The notes below the pieces were generated by a model. That model did no database searches, was not told the origin of the DNA, and was given only the letters and a program-made list of their open reading frames with translations. The translations under genes and the position numbers were made by a program. Positions 8,732 to 17,374 of a stretch of DNA of 64,000 nt are shown here, piece after piece. This stretch comes from JBGTFE01 sp041747435 (GTDB lineage: Bacteria > Acidobacteriota > Blastocatellia > Pyrinomonadales > Pyrinomonadaceae). The stretch is from the NCBI GenBank assembly GCA_041747435.1, contig JBGTFE010000146.1:21686-85685 (forward strand). The letters run 5' to 3'. Positions within the stretch are counted from its first letter, which is position 1. Each line of letters opens with the position of its first letter.

Positions 8732-9673
8732 TTATTTGGGACTTGCGATAAATTGAGCGAGCTCTTCGCGGTTGGGTAAAGCGGTTCTTGCGCCTAATTC
8801 ACGGCATTTCAGCGCGGCTACCGCATTTGCGATGCGTGCAGAATCTTCAACGGATTCCTTAGTTAAAAGACCGAAAAGAAATCCCGCGCGGAAGGAATCG
8901 CCTGCGCCGGTCGTGTCTTTGGCGCCATTAGGAACAGCAAAGCTGGGCGTTTCGATAAATTCGTTTTCACATAATATTAATGAGCCTTTTTCACCTAACG
9001 TGAGTCCCGCGACCGCGCATCCAAAATTCGACCGAATCTCGCGCAAGCCGGTTTTCGGATCCGTGATTCCCGTCAGTTTTTCCGGGAATTCGGCGGAAGA
9101 GATCAAAATATCGACAAACTTGAGAAGCTCCGCGACACCTTCAAAGACATTGTCGATATCGATCGAAACGACAGAGCCGGAAGCTTTTGCTTCTCTTGCC
9201 ATTTGCACGCAGGCGCGTGTGTCGTGCGGCGTAAAATGGAAAACTTTTCCGAGTGCTGCGGCGGCGCTTGGCGCTTCGTTTTCGGTGTAAGCGAGCCGGT
9301 CGTCACGATGCCAGATCACGGTTCGCTCGCCGCTGCGCTTATCAATCACGATAAACGCGATCTGCGTACTCGCGCCCTCGATTTGTTCGGCAAAGCGCGT
9401 ATCTACGCCTTCGTAGAGCAGACTCTGCAATCCGAAATTGCCTTCGGAATCCTTTCCGAAACGCCCGGCGTAAGAAGTTTTCAAACCGAGTCGGGAAAGA
9501 CCGACCATCGCAGTCGCTACTTCGCCGCCGGCGGCGCGAACATGGCGTATCAATTCCACTTTCGAATCAAATTTTGGATATTCCGGCACGACGATCAGGT
9601 GATCGACGGCGTTTGTACCGAAACCGACGACATCGAATTCTTTATCTAAATCTAATTTGAATGGAAATCGCAT
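8732..9673 (-). CDS. PfkB-family carbohydrate kinase
   Basis: A 313-residue sugar or nucleoside kinase of the ribokinase fold. The C-terminal signature DTTGAGDSFRAGF (about residue 250) contains the catalytic Asp base and the anion-hole GAGD; the N-terminal part has the substrate-binding region (GGEVATAMVGLSRLG, residues 49-63), which resembles ribokinase-like and sulfofructose-kinase-like members. It would phosphorylate a sugar with ATP in the cytoplasm; the exact sugar cannot be told. No sugar transporter or catabolic gene is adjacent. The start at 9673 follows the divergent LysW-like gene's upstream region. Confidence 0.85.
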   Translation of the reverse strand: MRFPFKLDLDKEFDVVGFGTNAVDHLIVVPEYPKFDSKVELIRHVRAAGGEVATAMVGLSRLGLKTSYAGRFGKDSEGNFGLQSLLYEGVDTRFAEQIEGASTQIAFIVIDKRSGERTVIWHRDDRLAYTENEAPSAAAALGKVFHFTPHDTRACVQMAREAKASGSVVSIDIDNVFEGVAELLKFVDILISSAEFPEKLTGITDPKTGLREIRSNFGCAVAGLTLGEKGSLILCENEFIETPSFAVPNGAKDTTGAGDSFRAGFLFGLLTKESVEDSARIANAVAALKCRELGARTALPNREELAQFIASPK

Positions 9674-9682
9674 TTTTAGACT

Positions 9683-9710
9683 TTGATTTTAGATAGTTTT
9701 TCCGTAAATA
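9683..9710 (+). promoter_or_regulatory. Possible housekeeping promoter for the LysW-like gene
   Basis: TTGATT at 9683-9688 and TAAATA at 9705-9710 are separated by 16 bases, a loose match to a sigma-70-type -35/-10 pair pointing at the LysW-like gene 58 bases downstream. The assignment rests on spacing and AT-richness only. Confidence 0.3.
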
Positions 9711-9768
9711 ATAATCTAGCAAAGTTAGATCGAAAGCAAATATTTTCGTTTACCCGGAGAAGATAAAA

Positions 9769-9963
9769 ATGCCAACTACAATTTGCCCGGTATGTTCTGA
9801 GGATGTTTACGTCGAAGCCGAGTCGGTACAAGGAGACGTGATTTCCTGCGATGAATGCGGAGTCGATCTTGAGATCGTCGGGCTCGATCCTATTCAACTT
9901 GATATTAGCGAAAGCGACGATTTAGACGATTTTGAGGACGATGACGACGAGTTCGAGTATTAA
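9769..9963 (+). CDS. LysW-like zinc-ribbon amino-group carrier homologue with an atypical acidic tail
   Basis: A 64-residue acidic protein. CPVC (Cys 6 and 9) and CDEC (Cys 27 and 30) form a four-cysteine zinc ribbon, and the following VDLEIVGLDPIQLDI is the hallmark stretch of LysW/ArgW-type carrier proteins. In canonical LysW the chain ends in EDWGE, whose last Glu is joined to the amino group of aminoadipate or glutamate. Here the tail instead runs through a long Asp/Glu tract and ends in DEFEY, so the usual attachment residue is missing. No lysine or arginine pathway gene is nearby; neighbours are a PfkB kinase and a VWA protein. A strong CCGGAGAAG ribosome-binding site precedes the ATG. 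Family membership is seen, function is open. Confidence 0.75.
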   Translation: MPTTICPVCSEDVYVEAESVQGDVISCDECGVDLEIVGLDPIQLDISESDDLDDFEDDDDEFEY

Positions 9964-9987
9964 GCCGTTTGGACTAACTTCGCAGAA

Positions 9988-10971
9988 CTATTTCGGCTTA
10001 TAACCGGTTCGATTTTGCTTGATCTCCAATCCCGCTTTAGATTCGACCCTGACCTCGCGAAAACTTCCGTCGCCGCGTTTTGCGGTTTCCGGATAGAATG
10101 CGATGACATACGATGCGGTGATCTCTTCAGCCAGATTCTTAAAAAAAGGCTCAAAATTATTTTCCGTCGCGTAAACGATGCGTCCACCTGTTTTTTCTAT
10201 TAACCCGCTGGCTTCGAGCGGCGTCATGAGCGGTTTCTTATCGCGCTGATAACGCGAAAACGATGGCAGCAAAACCGAATAAATTGTTGTTTCAGCGTCA
10301 TTTGCGCGCTCGATCACCGTATCCGGCGAAACGGTATCGCCAACCGGAAAGCCGTCGGTTATCAGAATAAACGCGCGCTTCGGCAGCCGTCGTTTTATTT
10401 GCAGCGGCGATTTTTTTTGGATAAGCCGGATCGCGTCGTCAACCGCGTCATACGCGTGCGTCGAAAGTCCGTCAGTTTCGCGCAAAAGTCTTTCAAAGGT
10501 TCTCTCAAGTTTCTCCGGCTGATTTGTAAATGATTGAAGAGTTTTTACTTTCATGCCGAAGGTAATCACAGCAAAATAGGAATTGTAATCGGCAAGACGT
10601 TTTACAAAACGCATTAACGCGTCGCGCAGTTTGTTTAGCTCGTCAGCGGTCATGCTGCCGGATACGTCAAGTGCGAAAACGATAGAAAGCGGTCGGCTGT
10701 TGTCCATCTTTTTTATCGGTTCAAAAAAGTCGATCCTGCGTTCAACTCCGTCTTCGAAGATCTTAAAATCCCCTGCGGAAAGCCCGCGAACGGGATTTCC
10801 TTTTTTGTCTGTAACCGAAACTTCAAACGGTACGAGTTCGGTGTCGATCTTGATAACGTCGTCGCTATTTTGCGAAAAAGTCTTTGAAGAAAACCCAAAC
10901 ATCGCCGCGGTAAAACAAATCACGAAAAAAAACATACGCTGCAGCTTGAAAATTTTTTCTGAATCGATCAT
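9988..10971 (-). CDS. Secreted VWFA-domain protein of the acidobacterial type
   Basis: A signal peptide (hydrophobic core about residues 13-25, ending near SQN) precedes a short beta-rich region typical of the 'VWFA-related Acidobacterial domain' family (V-S-V-T-D-K-x-G-x-P-V-x-G-L, about residues 50-65). The VWA domain follows with the metal-ion site DVSGSM near residue 99, a conserved Thr/Asp pair (LITDGFP) and ends around residue 300. Such proteins are exported and bind partners through a divalent metal; they are particularly abundant in Acidobacteriota, which supports the taxonomic call. It converges on the LysW-like gene with a 24-base gap. The binding partner is unknown. Confidence 0.85.
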   Translation of the reverse strand: MIDSEKIFKLQRMFFFVICFTAAMFGFSSKTFSQNSDDVIKIDTELVPFEVSVTDKKGNPVRGLSAGDFKIFEDGVERRIDFFEPIKKMDNSRPLSIVFALDVSGSMTADELNKLRDALMRFVKRLADYNSYFAVITFGMKVKTLQSFTNQPEKLERTFERLLRETDGLSTHAYDAVDDAIRLIQKKSPLQIKRRLPKRAFILITDGFPVGDTVSPDTVIERANDAETTIYSVLLPSFSRYQRDKKPLMTPLEASGLIEKTGGRIVYATENNFEPFFKNLAEEITASYVIAFYPETAKRGDGSFREVRVESKAGLEIKQNRTGYKPK

Positions 10972-11293
10972 CGCGTTCTGCGGTTTAAAAGTTCTTGCCT
11001 TCTATTTTGTATCTATTGTATTATGAAATAGTTAGCGTCCCACCTTATCGAGCGGTGCTATCTCTCAAAATCCTCTCAAGGTTTAATTATATTACCCGAC
11101 GGTTTATTTTTGAAGCTCCATGCATCGATCTCTCCGCTACATGACTTACCAAAGTCAGGATCTTGCGGCTTTAATGTGTCAATTTGCGCGAATGCACTCA
11201 TTCTGACGCGTCAAGATGACCGAAATTCGATGGCTTTGCAGCGCGAACAAATTTTAAGCCAATAGCCGTCAAATGTCTGCGATCGCGGTTGTT

Positions 11294-11309
11294 TGGCACA
11301 AGAATTGAA
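11294..11309 (+). promoter_or_regulatory. Possible sigma-54-type (-24/-12) promoter
   Basis: TGGCAC, five bases (AAGAA), then TTGAA reproduces the layout of the RpoN consensus TGGCAC-N5-TTGCW, with one mismatch at the normally conserved C of the -12 element. It would start transcription near 11320, directly before the inverted repeat at 11323-11341 and the gene at 11358. No RpoN activator gene is in the window, so this is a candidate only. Confidence 0.35.
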
Positions 11310-11322
11310 AAGGATATCTGAC

Positions 11323-11341
11323 GGCTCAAACCGTTTGAGCC
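11323..11341. promoter_or_regulatory. Perfect inverted repeat in the leader of the HD-GYP/GGDEF gene
   Basis: GGCTCAAA and TTTGAGCC are perfect 8-base arms around a 3-base centre, 16 bases before the likely TTG start. It could be an operator for a dimeric regulator or an RNA hairpin occluding the start region; the sequence alone does not decide. Confidence 0.4.
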
Positions 11342-11357
11342 TCATAAGTTCAGGCGA

Positions 11358-13955
11358 TTGATTTCACAAACCGGTCTTTCCCGCGACTGGAATTCAAACC
11401 GAACCGACACAAACGTGAAAAATAGAAAAGAAATTTCAAATTCTTCCCAATATGATCTGCCGACCAATCTTTACTGGTATCTTATGGCGTTGGTCGGGAC
11501 GGCGGCGTTCGGCTTTTCGGCATATTTGGGTATTGAACTTTCGACGATACAATTTGCGACTTTGATCGTGGGTCTTTTCATTTCGGTGCTGCTTAATACT
11601 TATGAATTCAGAATACCGAATACGCAAACGGTAATTTCCGCAAAGGAACTTGTTGCATTTTGGGGCGTGGTTTGGCTGGGTGTTCCCGGCGGAGTTTTGC
11701 TTGCCGCAGGCGCAGGACTTGCGCGTTTTTACGTTTCCGATCGGTCAAAAAAACAAGCGATGTTCGGCGTTTTTGTTCACGTCTTTTCGACTTTTGTCGC
11801 GGCAAACATTTTCTACCTGACGTTAGGCAAATGGGCTGGATTCACCCATTCCGCCGTTGCGGGAAACGCCGTGAAACTGGAATCGCTCGCGATGGCGACC
11901 GCGGCAATGATGGCTTCGCATTATCTTTTGTATTCGCTTTTTACGTCAAGTTTTCTAAAGATCGAAAGCAACTATTCGTTTACCGCGCTCTGGAAAAGGA
12001 ACTTTGCATGGACGGCGGGAAGTTATCTCCTCGCTGCCGCCGCGGCGATCGTTTTGCATTTGACGTTCTTAAAATTCGGACTTGCTTTCGGTTTGGTTAT
12101 CCTGCCGAGCGCGATCGTCGCGCACACTGCTTATAAGATCCACATCCGGCGATTGTCGCAAAAAACAAAGGAGATCACGGAGGCGAGCCGTATTCATCTT
12201 GCGATGGTCGAGGCGCTCGCAACGGCGATCGACGCGCGCGATCAGGTCGGTATCGGACACGTCCGCCGAACACAGATATACGCGGTCGGTATGGGCAAGC
12301 TGCTCAATTTATCCGCTGGCGAAATTCAGGCATTAAATACCGGTGCGCTGCTTCATGATATCGGAAAGCTCGCCGTGCCCGACCATATTTTGAATAAACC
12401 GGGAAGATTGACGCCCGCGGAAATGGAAAAAGCTAAGATCCATTCTTCGGTCGGCGCAGCTATTCTGGAACAGATAAATTTTCCGTATCCGGTTGTCCCG
12501 ACGATAAAATATCATCACGAAAGCTGGGACGGAAGCGGATATCCTGACGGTTTAGAAAACGAAGAAATTCCGCTTACCGCACGTGTTTTAGCCGTCGCCG
12601 ACGCATACGACACGCTGCGCGGCGCGCGTCCGTATCGCCCGGCAATTTCGCGCGACGAAGCGCGCAGATTCTTACTGAATGGCGCGGGAACGCAGTTCGA
12701 CCCGAAGATCGTCGACGTTTTTTTGCGTAATTTGCGTCAGTTCGAGACGGAAGTCGATGCGCATGGATTGACTTACAATTTTGACAAGGAAGACGGAAAT
12801 AACGCGGATATGCCAGCCGACGATTTTACCGATCAGAGCTACGTAGAACAGATCAAGCGCGCAAATCGCGAAGTTTTCACGCTTTACGAGTTGGCGAAAA
12901 TTTTTAGTTCAGCGTTAAGCTTGACGGAAACGCTTCGTCTTTTTTCGGAGAAGATCGGGCAGTTCGTTCCATACGACACGTGCGCTATCTATTTGCTCGA
13001 CGAAAAACGCAATGACGCGTGCGCGGTATATGTCGAAGGAAAAAACAGCGCCGCGTTAAAAGGCAAGCGCATTAAGATCGGCGAGGGCGCGACCGGATAT
13101 GTTCTAAAAAAACGCCAGGCGGTTCACAATATAAATCCCGGACTCGATTTTTCTTTCTCGCAGCTCGATTTCATACAGGAATATTCGGCAATGGTTTCGC
13201 TGCCGCTGATCGCGAACGAAAAGCTCGTTGGCGCCGTTTCGCTTTATTCCTGCGAGCTCGCGCATTACGAAGACGAGCATATGCGCTTGCTCGAAACGGT
13301 TTCGCGCATTGCGTCAGACGCGATCTACAAAACGCTTCAGCACGCCGAAACCGAATCACGCGCGCTGACCGATCCGATGACGCAATTGCCGAACGCGCGA
13401 AGCCTGCAGATCGAATTTGAAAAGGAATTTGCGCGCGCCCGCCGAAACGGCAGTTCGTTCCACGTCTTGATGATCGATCTCGATGGTTTCAAAGCCGTAA
13501 ACGATACTTTTGGACACAAGATCGGCGATCGAATGCTAAAAGACATCGGCAAGGTAATGCTCGAACAGCTCCGCGAATACGACTTTTTGGCGCGATACGC
13601 GGGCGACGAATTTGTCGCTATCGTTCCGGAAACAAGCCACGAAGATATAAACGATCTTTGCCAGCGCATCGAAAAAGCGGTGTCGGAATTTTCACTGAAA
13701 CTCGCCGACGGCAGATCGGCTTCGGTCGGCGTCAGTCTCGGCTCGGCTTCATATCCGAATCATGGCGAAACGCTCGACCAGATAATCGTCTCAGCCGATA
13801 AAGCTATGTACGCCATCAAAGCTTCGCGAAAACGATCAAAGATCACAAGGGAACTTGACGAATTTTTGCAAACCGATCCATCCGGCGCTAATTCGGCGGA
13901 GAATTTTATCGTCGAACTCGACGAAAGCCACGTTATCTCAAACGCAGTAAATTAA
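11358..13955 (+). CDS. Membrane HD-GYP phosphodiesterase / GAF / diguanylate cyclase protein
   Basis: An 865-residue fusion able in principle to break and make c-di-GMP. Residues about 40-260 form six to eight membrane helices. An HD-GYP domain follows with the HD pair at 333-334, HHE at 386-388 and GYP at 394-396, then a GAF sensor domain (about 500-665) and a GGDEF domain whose signature is AGDEF, with REYD five residues upstream as a possible I-site. AGDEF variants are often active. No ATG is available before the first helix: translation probably starts at TTG 11358, with GTG 11415 as an alternative. A sigma-54-like promoter and inverted repeat lie upstream. It could integrate a membrane and a cytoplasmic signal to set c-di-GMP. 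Confidence 0.88.
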   Translation: MISQTGLSRDWNSNRTDTNVKNRKEISNSSQYDLPTNLYWYLMALVGTAAFGFSAYLGIELSTIQFATLIVGLFISVLLNTYEFRIPNTQTVISAKELVAFWGVVWLGVPGGVLLAAGAGLARFYVSDRSKKQAMFGVFVHVFSTFVAANIFYLTLGKWAGFTHSAVAGNAVKLESLAMATAAMMASHYLLYSLFTSSFLKIESNYSFTALWKRNFAWTAGSYLLAAAAAIVLHLTFLKFGLAFGLVILPSAIVAHTAYKIHIRRLSQKTKEITEASRIHLAMVEALATAIDARDQVGIGHVRRTQIYAVGMGKLLNLSAGEIQALNTGALLHDIGKLAVPDHILNKPGRLTPAEMEKAKIHSSVGAAILEQINFPYPVVPTIKYHHESWDGSGYPDGLENEEIPLTARVLAVADAYDTLRGARPYRPAISRDEARRFLLNGAGTQFDPKIVDVFLRNLRQFETEVDAHGLTYNFDKEDGNNADMPADDFTDQSYVEQIKRANREVFTLYELAKIFSSALSLTETLRLFSEKIGQFVPYDTCAIYLLDEKRNDACAVYVEGKNSAALKGKRIKIGEGATGYVLKKRQAVHNINPGLDFSFSQLDFIQEYSAMVSLPLIANEKLVGAVSLYSCELAHYEDEHMRLLETVSRIASDAIYKTLQHAETESRALTDPMTQLPNARSLQIEFEKEFARARRNGSSFHVLMIDLDGFKAVNDTFGHKIGDRMLKDIGKVMLEQLREYDFLARYAGDEFVAIVPETSHEDINDLCQRIEKAVSEFSLKLADGRSASVGVSLGSASYPNHGETLDQIIVSADKAMYAIKASRKRSKITRELDEFLQTDPSGANSAENFIVELDESHVISNAVN

Positions 13956-13958
13956 AAA

Positions 13959-16900
13959 TTAAAACGCTTGCGCAAATCTAAAGTGAAGCTGTTCGCGGCG
14001 GAGTGTGAAGATGGCGTTCGGTCCGATTCGCTGCGGTATCTGAAACTGCGGCGGATTTAGCAAATATCCGTAATCGACCGCGAATTCGCCGCCGACCGGT
14101 GTTTTTATTCGCAGACCGAAACCGACCGTGTTTGTCCAAAGTGCGCGCAGATTTTGGCGGAAAATATCGTTCGGCGGAATATCCGGCGGGTTAAAAATAT
14201 CTCCGACGCGGCGGAAAACATTGCCGCCGTCATAAAACGGAACGGCGCGTACCAAACTCGTAATCGGAATCCGCGCTTCTAGATTTACAATCGCCAAACC
14301 GTTTCCGCCAAAAGGAATTGTGAACGGATTAAGAAAAATCAAGTCGCCCTGGCGGTCGCGAAAAATTCCCTGCGGCACGACGACGACACGCGGTCCGGCG
14401 GATTCGAATTCAAAGCCGCGAATTGACGTCGAACCGCCCGCGAAAAAGCGCTCACTGATCGGTAAAATTCCTTCGAGATCGGGAAATTGCGACGACGAAA
14501 AACTTTGATTTCGTTTGAAAACACTCGCCATTCCGAGGATCGCGCGTCCGGCAAGAGTCGTGTTTTTCAGCCACGGCATTGTGTAAAAGGTGTAATAAGA
14601 CGCCTGAAATTTGTGAAAGCCGACATTTGCGCCTAAGAAAGGTACGGAAACATTGTATTCGGCGGTGAAATAGTTTCCGTCGGTCGGATCGGTCGCGCTG
14701 TATCGGCATGGTTCGCCCGGTTCGCCTTTGGCGACGATGTCGAGAATCGTGTATCTGATATTGCAGTTCTTGCGCGTGTCAAAAACGACGGTCGCGCCGA
14801 AACCGGAAATTCGCACTTTTGCATCCGGGCGAAGCAGATCTCGGATCAAAAGACTTTCGATATTAAAAAGACGCACGTCTTCGTATCGATAGCGGAAAAA
14901 TGCGATGCTTCGATATTTTTCGCTGATCGTGCGGCTCGTTTCGAGCGAAACCGTCAGCCGGTTTATTGTTGGAACGCCGGTATCACTGCCGAATTCATCG
15001 ATCGGGTTACCGTTTTCATCCACGCGCTGGACGATTCCGAAAGTTCCCTTATCAAACGTCGAACGGAAAAACCGTGTTACGGTCGAATCGCGCTGATATT
15101 GCGCGCGAAAAGTAAGCGGCGCGTAACGAATTATTCCGTCCTTGTTTGTGCCGTCCTGCATAAAACGCGGATTGATAAAATCGATCTGCGCCAGCTGTTT
15201 TACGCGGCTGACGCGCACCTGCGCGCCGCCTTGCAATAATTTTCCGAGCAGGTTGAAATGACGAATATCGAAAAATCCGTTCGCGCCGCCGTCGGTCGAA
15301 AAACCGCCGCCGTATGTGATAAGACGCGGTTTTTGTTCTTCGACGTTGATGATCACGTCCGAAAGCCGGTCGCCGTCTGCGTTTTCGCCGGCAGGTTCGG
15401 TTTTTATCTCAACGAGGCTCATCGCGTCAGATGCGTATAGGTTTTGTTCGCTGCGGAAAATGTCGGCGGCGCGCAAAACTTTGCCGCTCCGCAAGGTGAT
15501 GGCTTTGAGGATCGCTTCTCGTTTTGTTCGGTCGTTGCCGTTGATCAAAATTCGGTTGACGTAAACTTTTTTGCCTTCGTTTTCGACGGTGTAGATCAAC
15601 TTGACGCGAGCTTCCGTGCGGTTCGCTTCGTTTTCGTTGAGCTCCTCGATCGACCAAACAACCTTTGCGTCGTAAAAACCTTCGCGCGAATAAAACGCCG
15701 AGATCTCGCGTGTGCCGTTTCGGGCGCGGGCGCGCGAGAAATTTTTCCCGATCAAAACCGGCAGCTTTTCGAGCAGTACGTTGTCCGAAAAAGCTTTATT
15801 TCCCGCAATTTCAACGGAATCGATGTGCGTAGGAATTCCTTCGGTAATGACAAATGTCAGAATAAGATCGTCGCCTGTGAGCGAAACACCCTGGCGGACG
15901 TTGACCTTGGCGTCGCGATAGCCAAGTTCGCGCATAAGGTTTGTGATCGTCGTGCGGTCTTCTTCCATCAGCTCGTTGCTCGTATAGCCGCGCCCGTAGC
16001 CAAAATACGGAACAAAACCCAAGATATTCGCTTCCTTTGATTCGAGCACGCTCGTAATATCGTCCGCCGCGAATTTTTCCGTTCCCTCGATGCGTATATC
16101 GACCAATTTTAGCTTGCGGTTCAAATCCGCTTTGTATTTGAGCTCGACGACGCGATCCGTCAGATCGGCGCCGCTCAACGAGGCACAGAGCGATTCGGTG
16201 TCGTTCAGAGTTTCCGTTGCTTCGGCTTCCGTAAAAGGCGGCGACGCGGAGCAAACCGCCGTCACTTCAGCGAAAAAATAGCCGTTTTCCTGAAAATAAT
16301 TCCGCAAGCGTCGCGCGCCTTCGATTATCGCCGAGTAATCGAGCGTTCCTTCGCGTTTGACGGAAAAAAGTCTCGTCTGAGTTGAATCGCCGATCTTTTC
16401 GCCCGCGGCATCGACGACGATATTTACGGTCGGTCCGACTTTTCCGTTGAGCTCCAGATCGATCGTATTTTTTTCGCTGTCAAAAACAACGCGCGGGTCG
16501 TCAAGCGCGGGCGCCAGAAACTTTTCTTTTCGAAGAGCTTCCCGAATCGCTTCGACGTCTTTGTCCAACGCCGCGCGCGAAAAAAATGCGCCGGGTTTCA
16601 GCTTGAGCTTTTCACGAATTTTTGCGGTGTCGAAACCTTTGATGTCAATATTAAATGTCTCAACTTTCGCCTGCGCGTTGGGCGTAACCTCAAATTTGAC
16701 GGCAACTTGCGTCTGATTTTCGGATTCGAGCGGTGTTTGCGACGCTTTGACCTCAGCCCGGAAAAAACCGCGCTCGCGCAAATATTCGAGGATCAGATCG
16801 GCGTTTGCGCCGAGCGTTTGTTCCGTTATTGCGGTTCCCGGATTGAGAATGTTGAGCTTTAGCAGCAGTTCCTGTTCGGTTACTTCATCTCCGATCGTAT

Positions 16901-17324
16901 TGCGGATCTCGATAATTACCTTTTCAGCTTGAGTCTTGCGTTTAATGATAAAACGTAAGCTTACGCCGTCGTCACCGTTTTCGGTCGCTTCGACCGATGC
17001 GGAAACGATCTTTCCGGAATCGTAAAGCGCCTGAAGCGCGTCGCGCACTTTTACGGTGGAATATTTTTCGCCGAGCGCGCTTCGGACGATAGCGAGAAAT
17101 TGTTCCGTCGTTGAGCGAACGCGCCCGGTTTCGGCAAAAGCAATCTCGACGTTGGAAATTTGACGGTTTTCGTATTTATTTTGCGCGAGCGCGCAAACCG
17201 AGAGAAGTAAGATCAAAGTGCAAAGCCGCAAAAACGATGAAAGCTTTTGAAAAGAAAATGGGCTTGAAAAAAAGCGCCCGCAAACGCCTTTGCTAAATTT
17301 TCTTGTTTTCCCCTGCTTGCCCAC
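13959..17324 (-). CDS. Omp85-family outer-membrane translocation protein (TamA/BamA type)
   Basis: A 1121-residue protein: hydrophobic signal sequence (about residues 28-48, cleavage near ALAQ), a long series of POTRA repeats (each with G-x-G/F-x-x-A-x-V motifs) to about residue 650, and a C-terminal 16-strand-type barrel containing the Omp85 L6 signature SIRGFEFE and ending in a terminal Phe (RFAQAF), the usual outer-membrane insertion signal. It is the second Omp85 of the window besides the BamA at 28.7 kb. Because it lies 50 bases downstream of a TamB gene on the same strand, it is best read as the TamA partner of a TAM-like complex moving proteins or phospholipids to the outer membrane. 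Longer than E. coli TamA because of extra POTRA repeats. Confidence 0.85.
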   Translation of the reverse strand: MGKQGKTRKFSKGVCGRFFSSPFSFQKLSSFLRLCTLILLLSVCALAQNKYENRQISNVEIAFAETGRVRSTTEQFLAIVRSALGEKYSTVKVRDALQALYDSGKIVSASVEATENGDDGVSLRFIIKRKTQAEKVIIEIRNTIGDEVTEQELLLKLNILNPGTAITEQTLGANADLILEYLRERGFFRAEVKASQTPLESENQTQVAVKFEVTPNAQAKVETFNIDIKGFDTAKIREKLKLKPGAFFSRAALDKDVEAIREALRKEKFLAPALDDPRVVFDSEKNTIDLELNGKVGPTVNIVVDAAGEKIGDSTQTRLFSVKREGTLDYSAIIEGARRLRNYFQENGYFFAEVTAVCSASPPFTEAEATETLNDTESLCASLSGADLTDRVVELKYKADLNRKLKLVDIRIEGTEKFAADDITSVLESKEANILGFVPYFGYGRGYTSNELMEEDRTTITNLMRELGYRDAKVNVRQGVSLTGDDLILTFVITEGIPTHIDSVEIAGNKAFSDNVLLEKLPVLIGKNFSRARARNGTREISAFYSREGFYDAKVVWSIEELNENEANRTEARVKLIYTVENEGKKVYVNRILINGNDRTKREAILKAITLRSGKVLRAADIFRSEQNLYASDAMSLVEIKTEPAGENADGDRLSDVIINVEEQKPRLITYGGGFSTDGGANGFFDIRHFNLLGKLLQGGAQVRVSRVKQLAQIDFINPRFMQDGTNKDGIIRYAPLTFRAQYQRDSTVTRFFRSTFDKGTFGIVQRVDENGNPIDEFGSDTGVPTINRLTVSLETSRTISEKYRSIAFFRYRYEDVRLFNIESLLIRDLLRPDAKVRISGFGATVVFDTRKNCNIRYTILDIVAKGEPGEPCRYSATDPTDGNYFTAEYNVSVPFLGANVGFHKFQASYYTFYTMPWLKNTTLAGRAILGMASVFKRNQSFSSSQFPDLEGILPISERFFAGGSTSIRGFEFESAGPRVVVVPQGIFRDRQGDLIFLNPFTIPFGGNGLAIVNLEARIPITSLVRAVPFYDGGNVFRRVGDIFNPPDIPPNDIFRQNLRALWTNTVGFGLRIKTPVGGEFAVDYGYLLNPPQFQIPQRIGPNAIFTLRREQLHFRFAQAF

Positions 17325-17374
17325 CTAAATAAATTTTCCCTTATTCCTTTCGCGTCTCTGCGATGAAAATTTTC

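Larger units (their letters stand above)
10972..11357. other. Divergent intergenic region without genes (386 bases)
   Basis: Lies between the divergent VWFA gene and the HD-GYP/GGDEF gene and should contain both promoters. The part from 10972 to about 11280 shows no coding signal and no RNA structure I can support. The 3' end holds a sigma-54-like motif and a perfect inverted repeat, listed separately. I looked for a c-di-GMP riboswitch here because of the downstream gene and did not find its conserved elements. Confidence 0.6.

Noticed and set aside
10972..11357. c-di-GMP riboswitch before the HD-GYP/GGDEF gene
   Set aside because: The conserved paired elements and tetraloop-receptor could not be found; only a short inverted repeat is present.
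15444..16040. Plus-strand open frame of 198 codons inside the Omp85 gene
   Set aside because: Shadow of the minus-strand TamA/BamA-like gene; composition follows from that gene's codon use.
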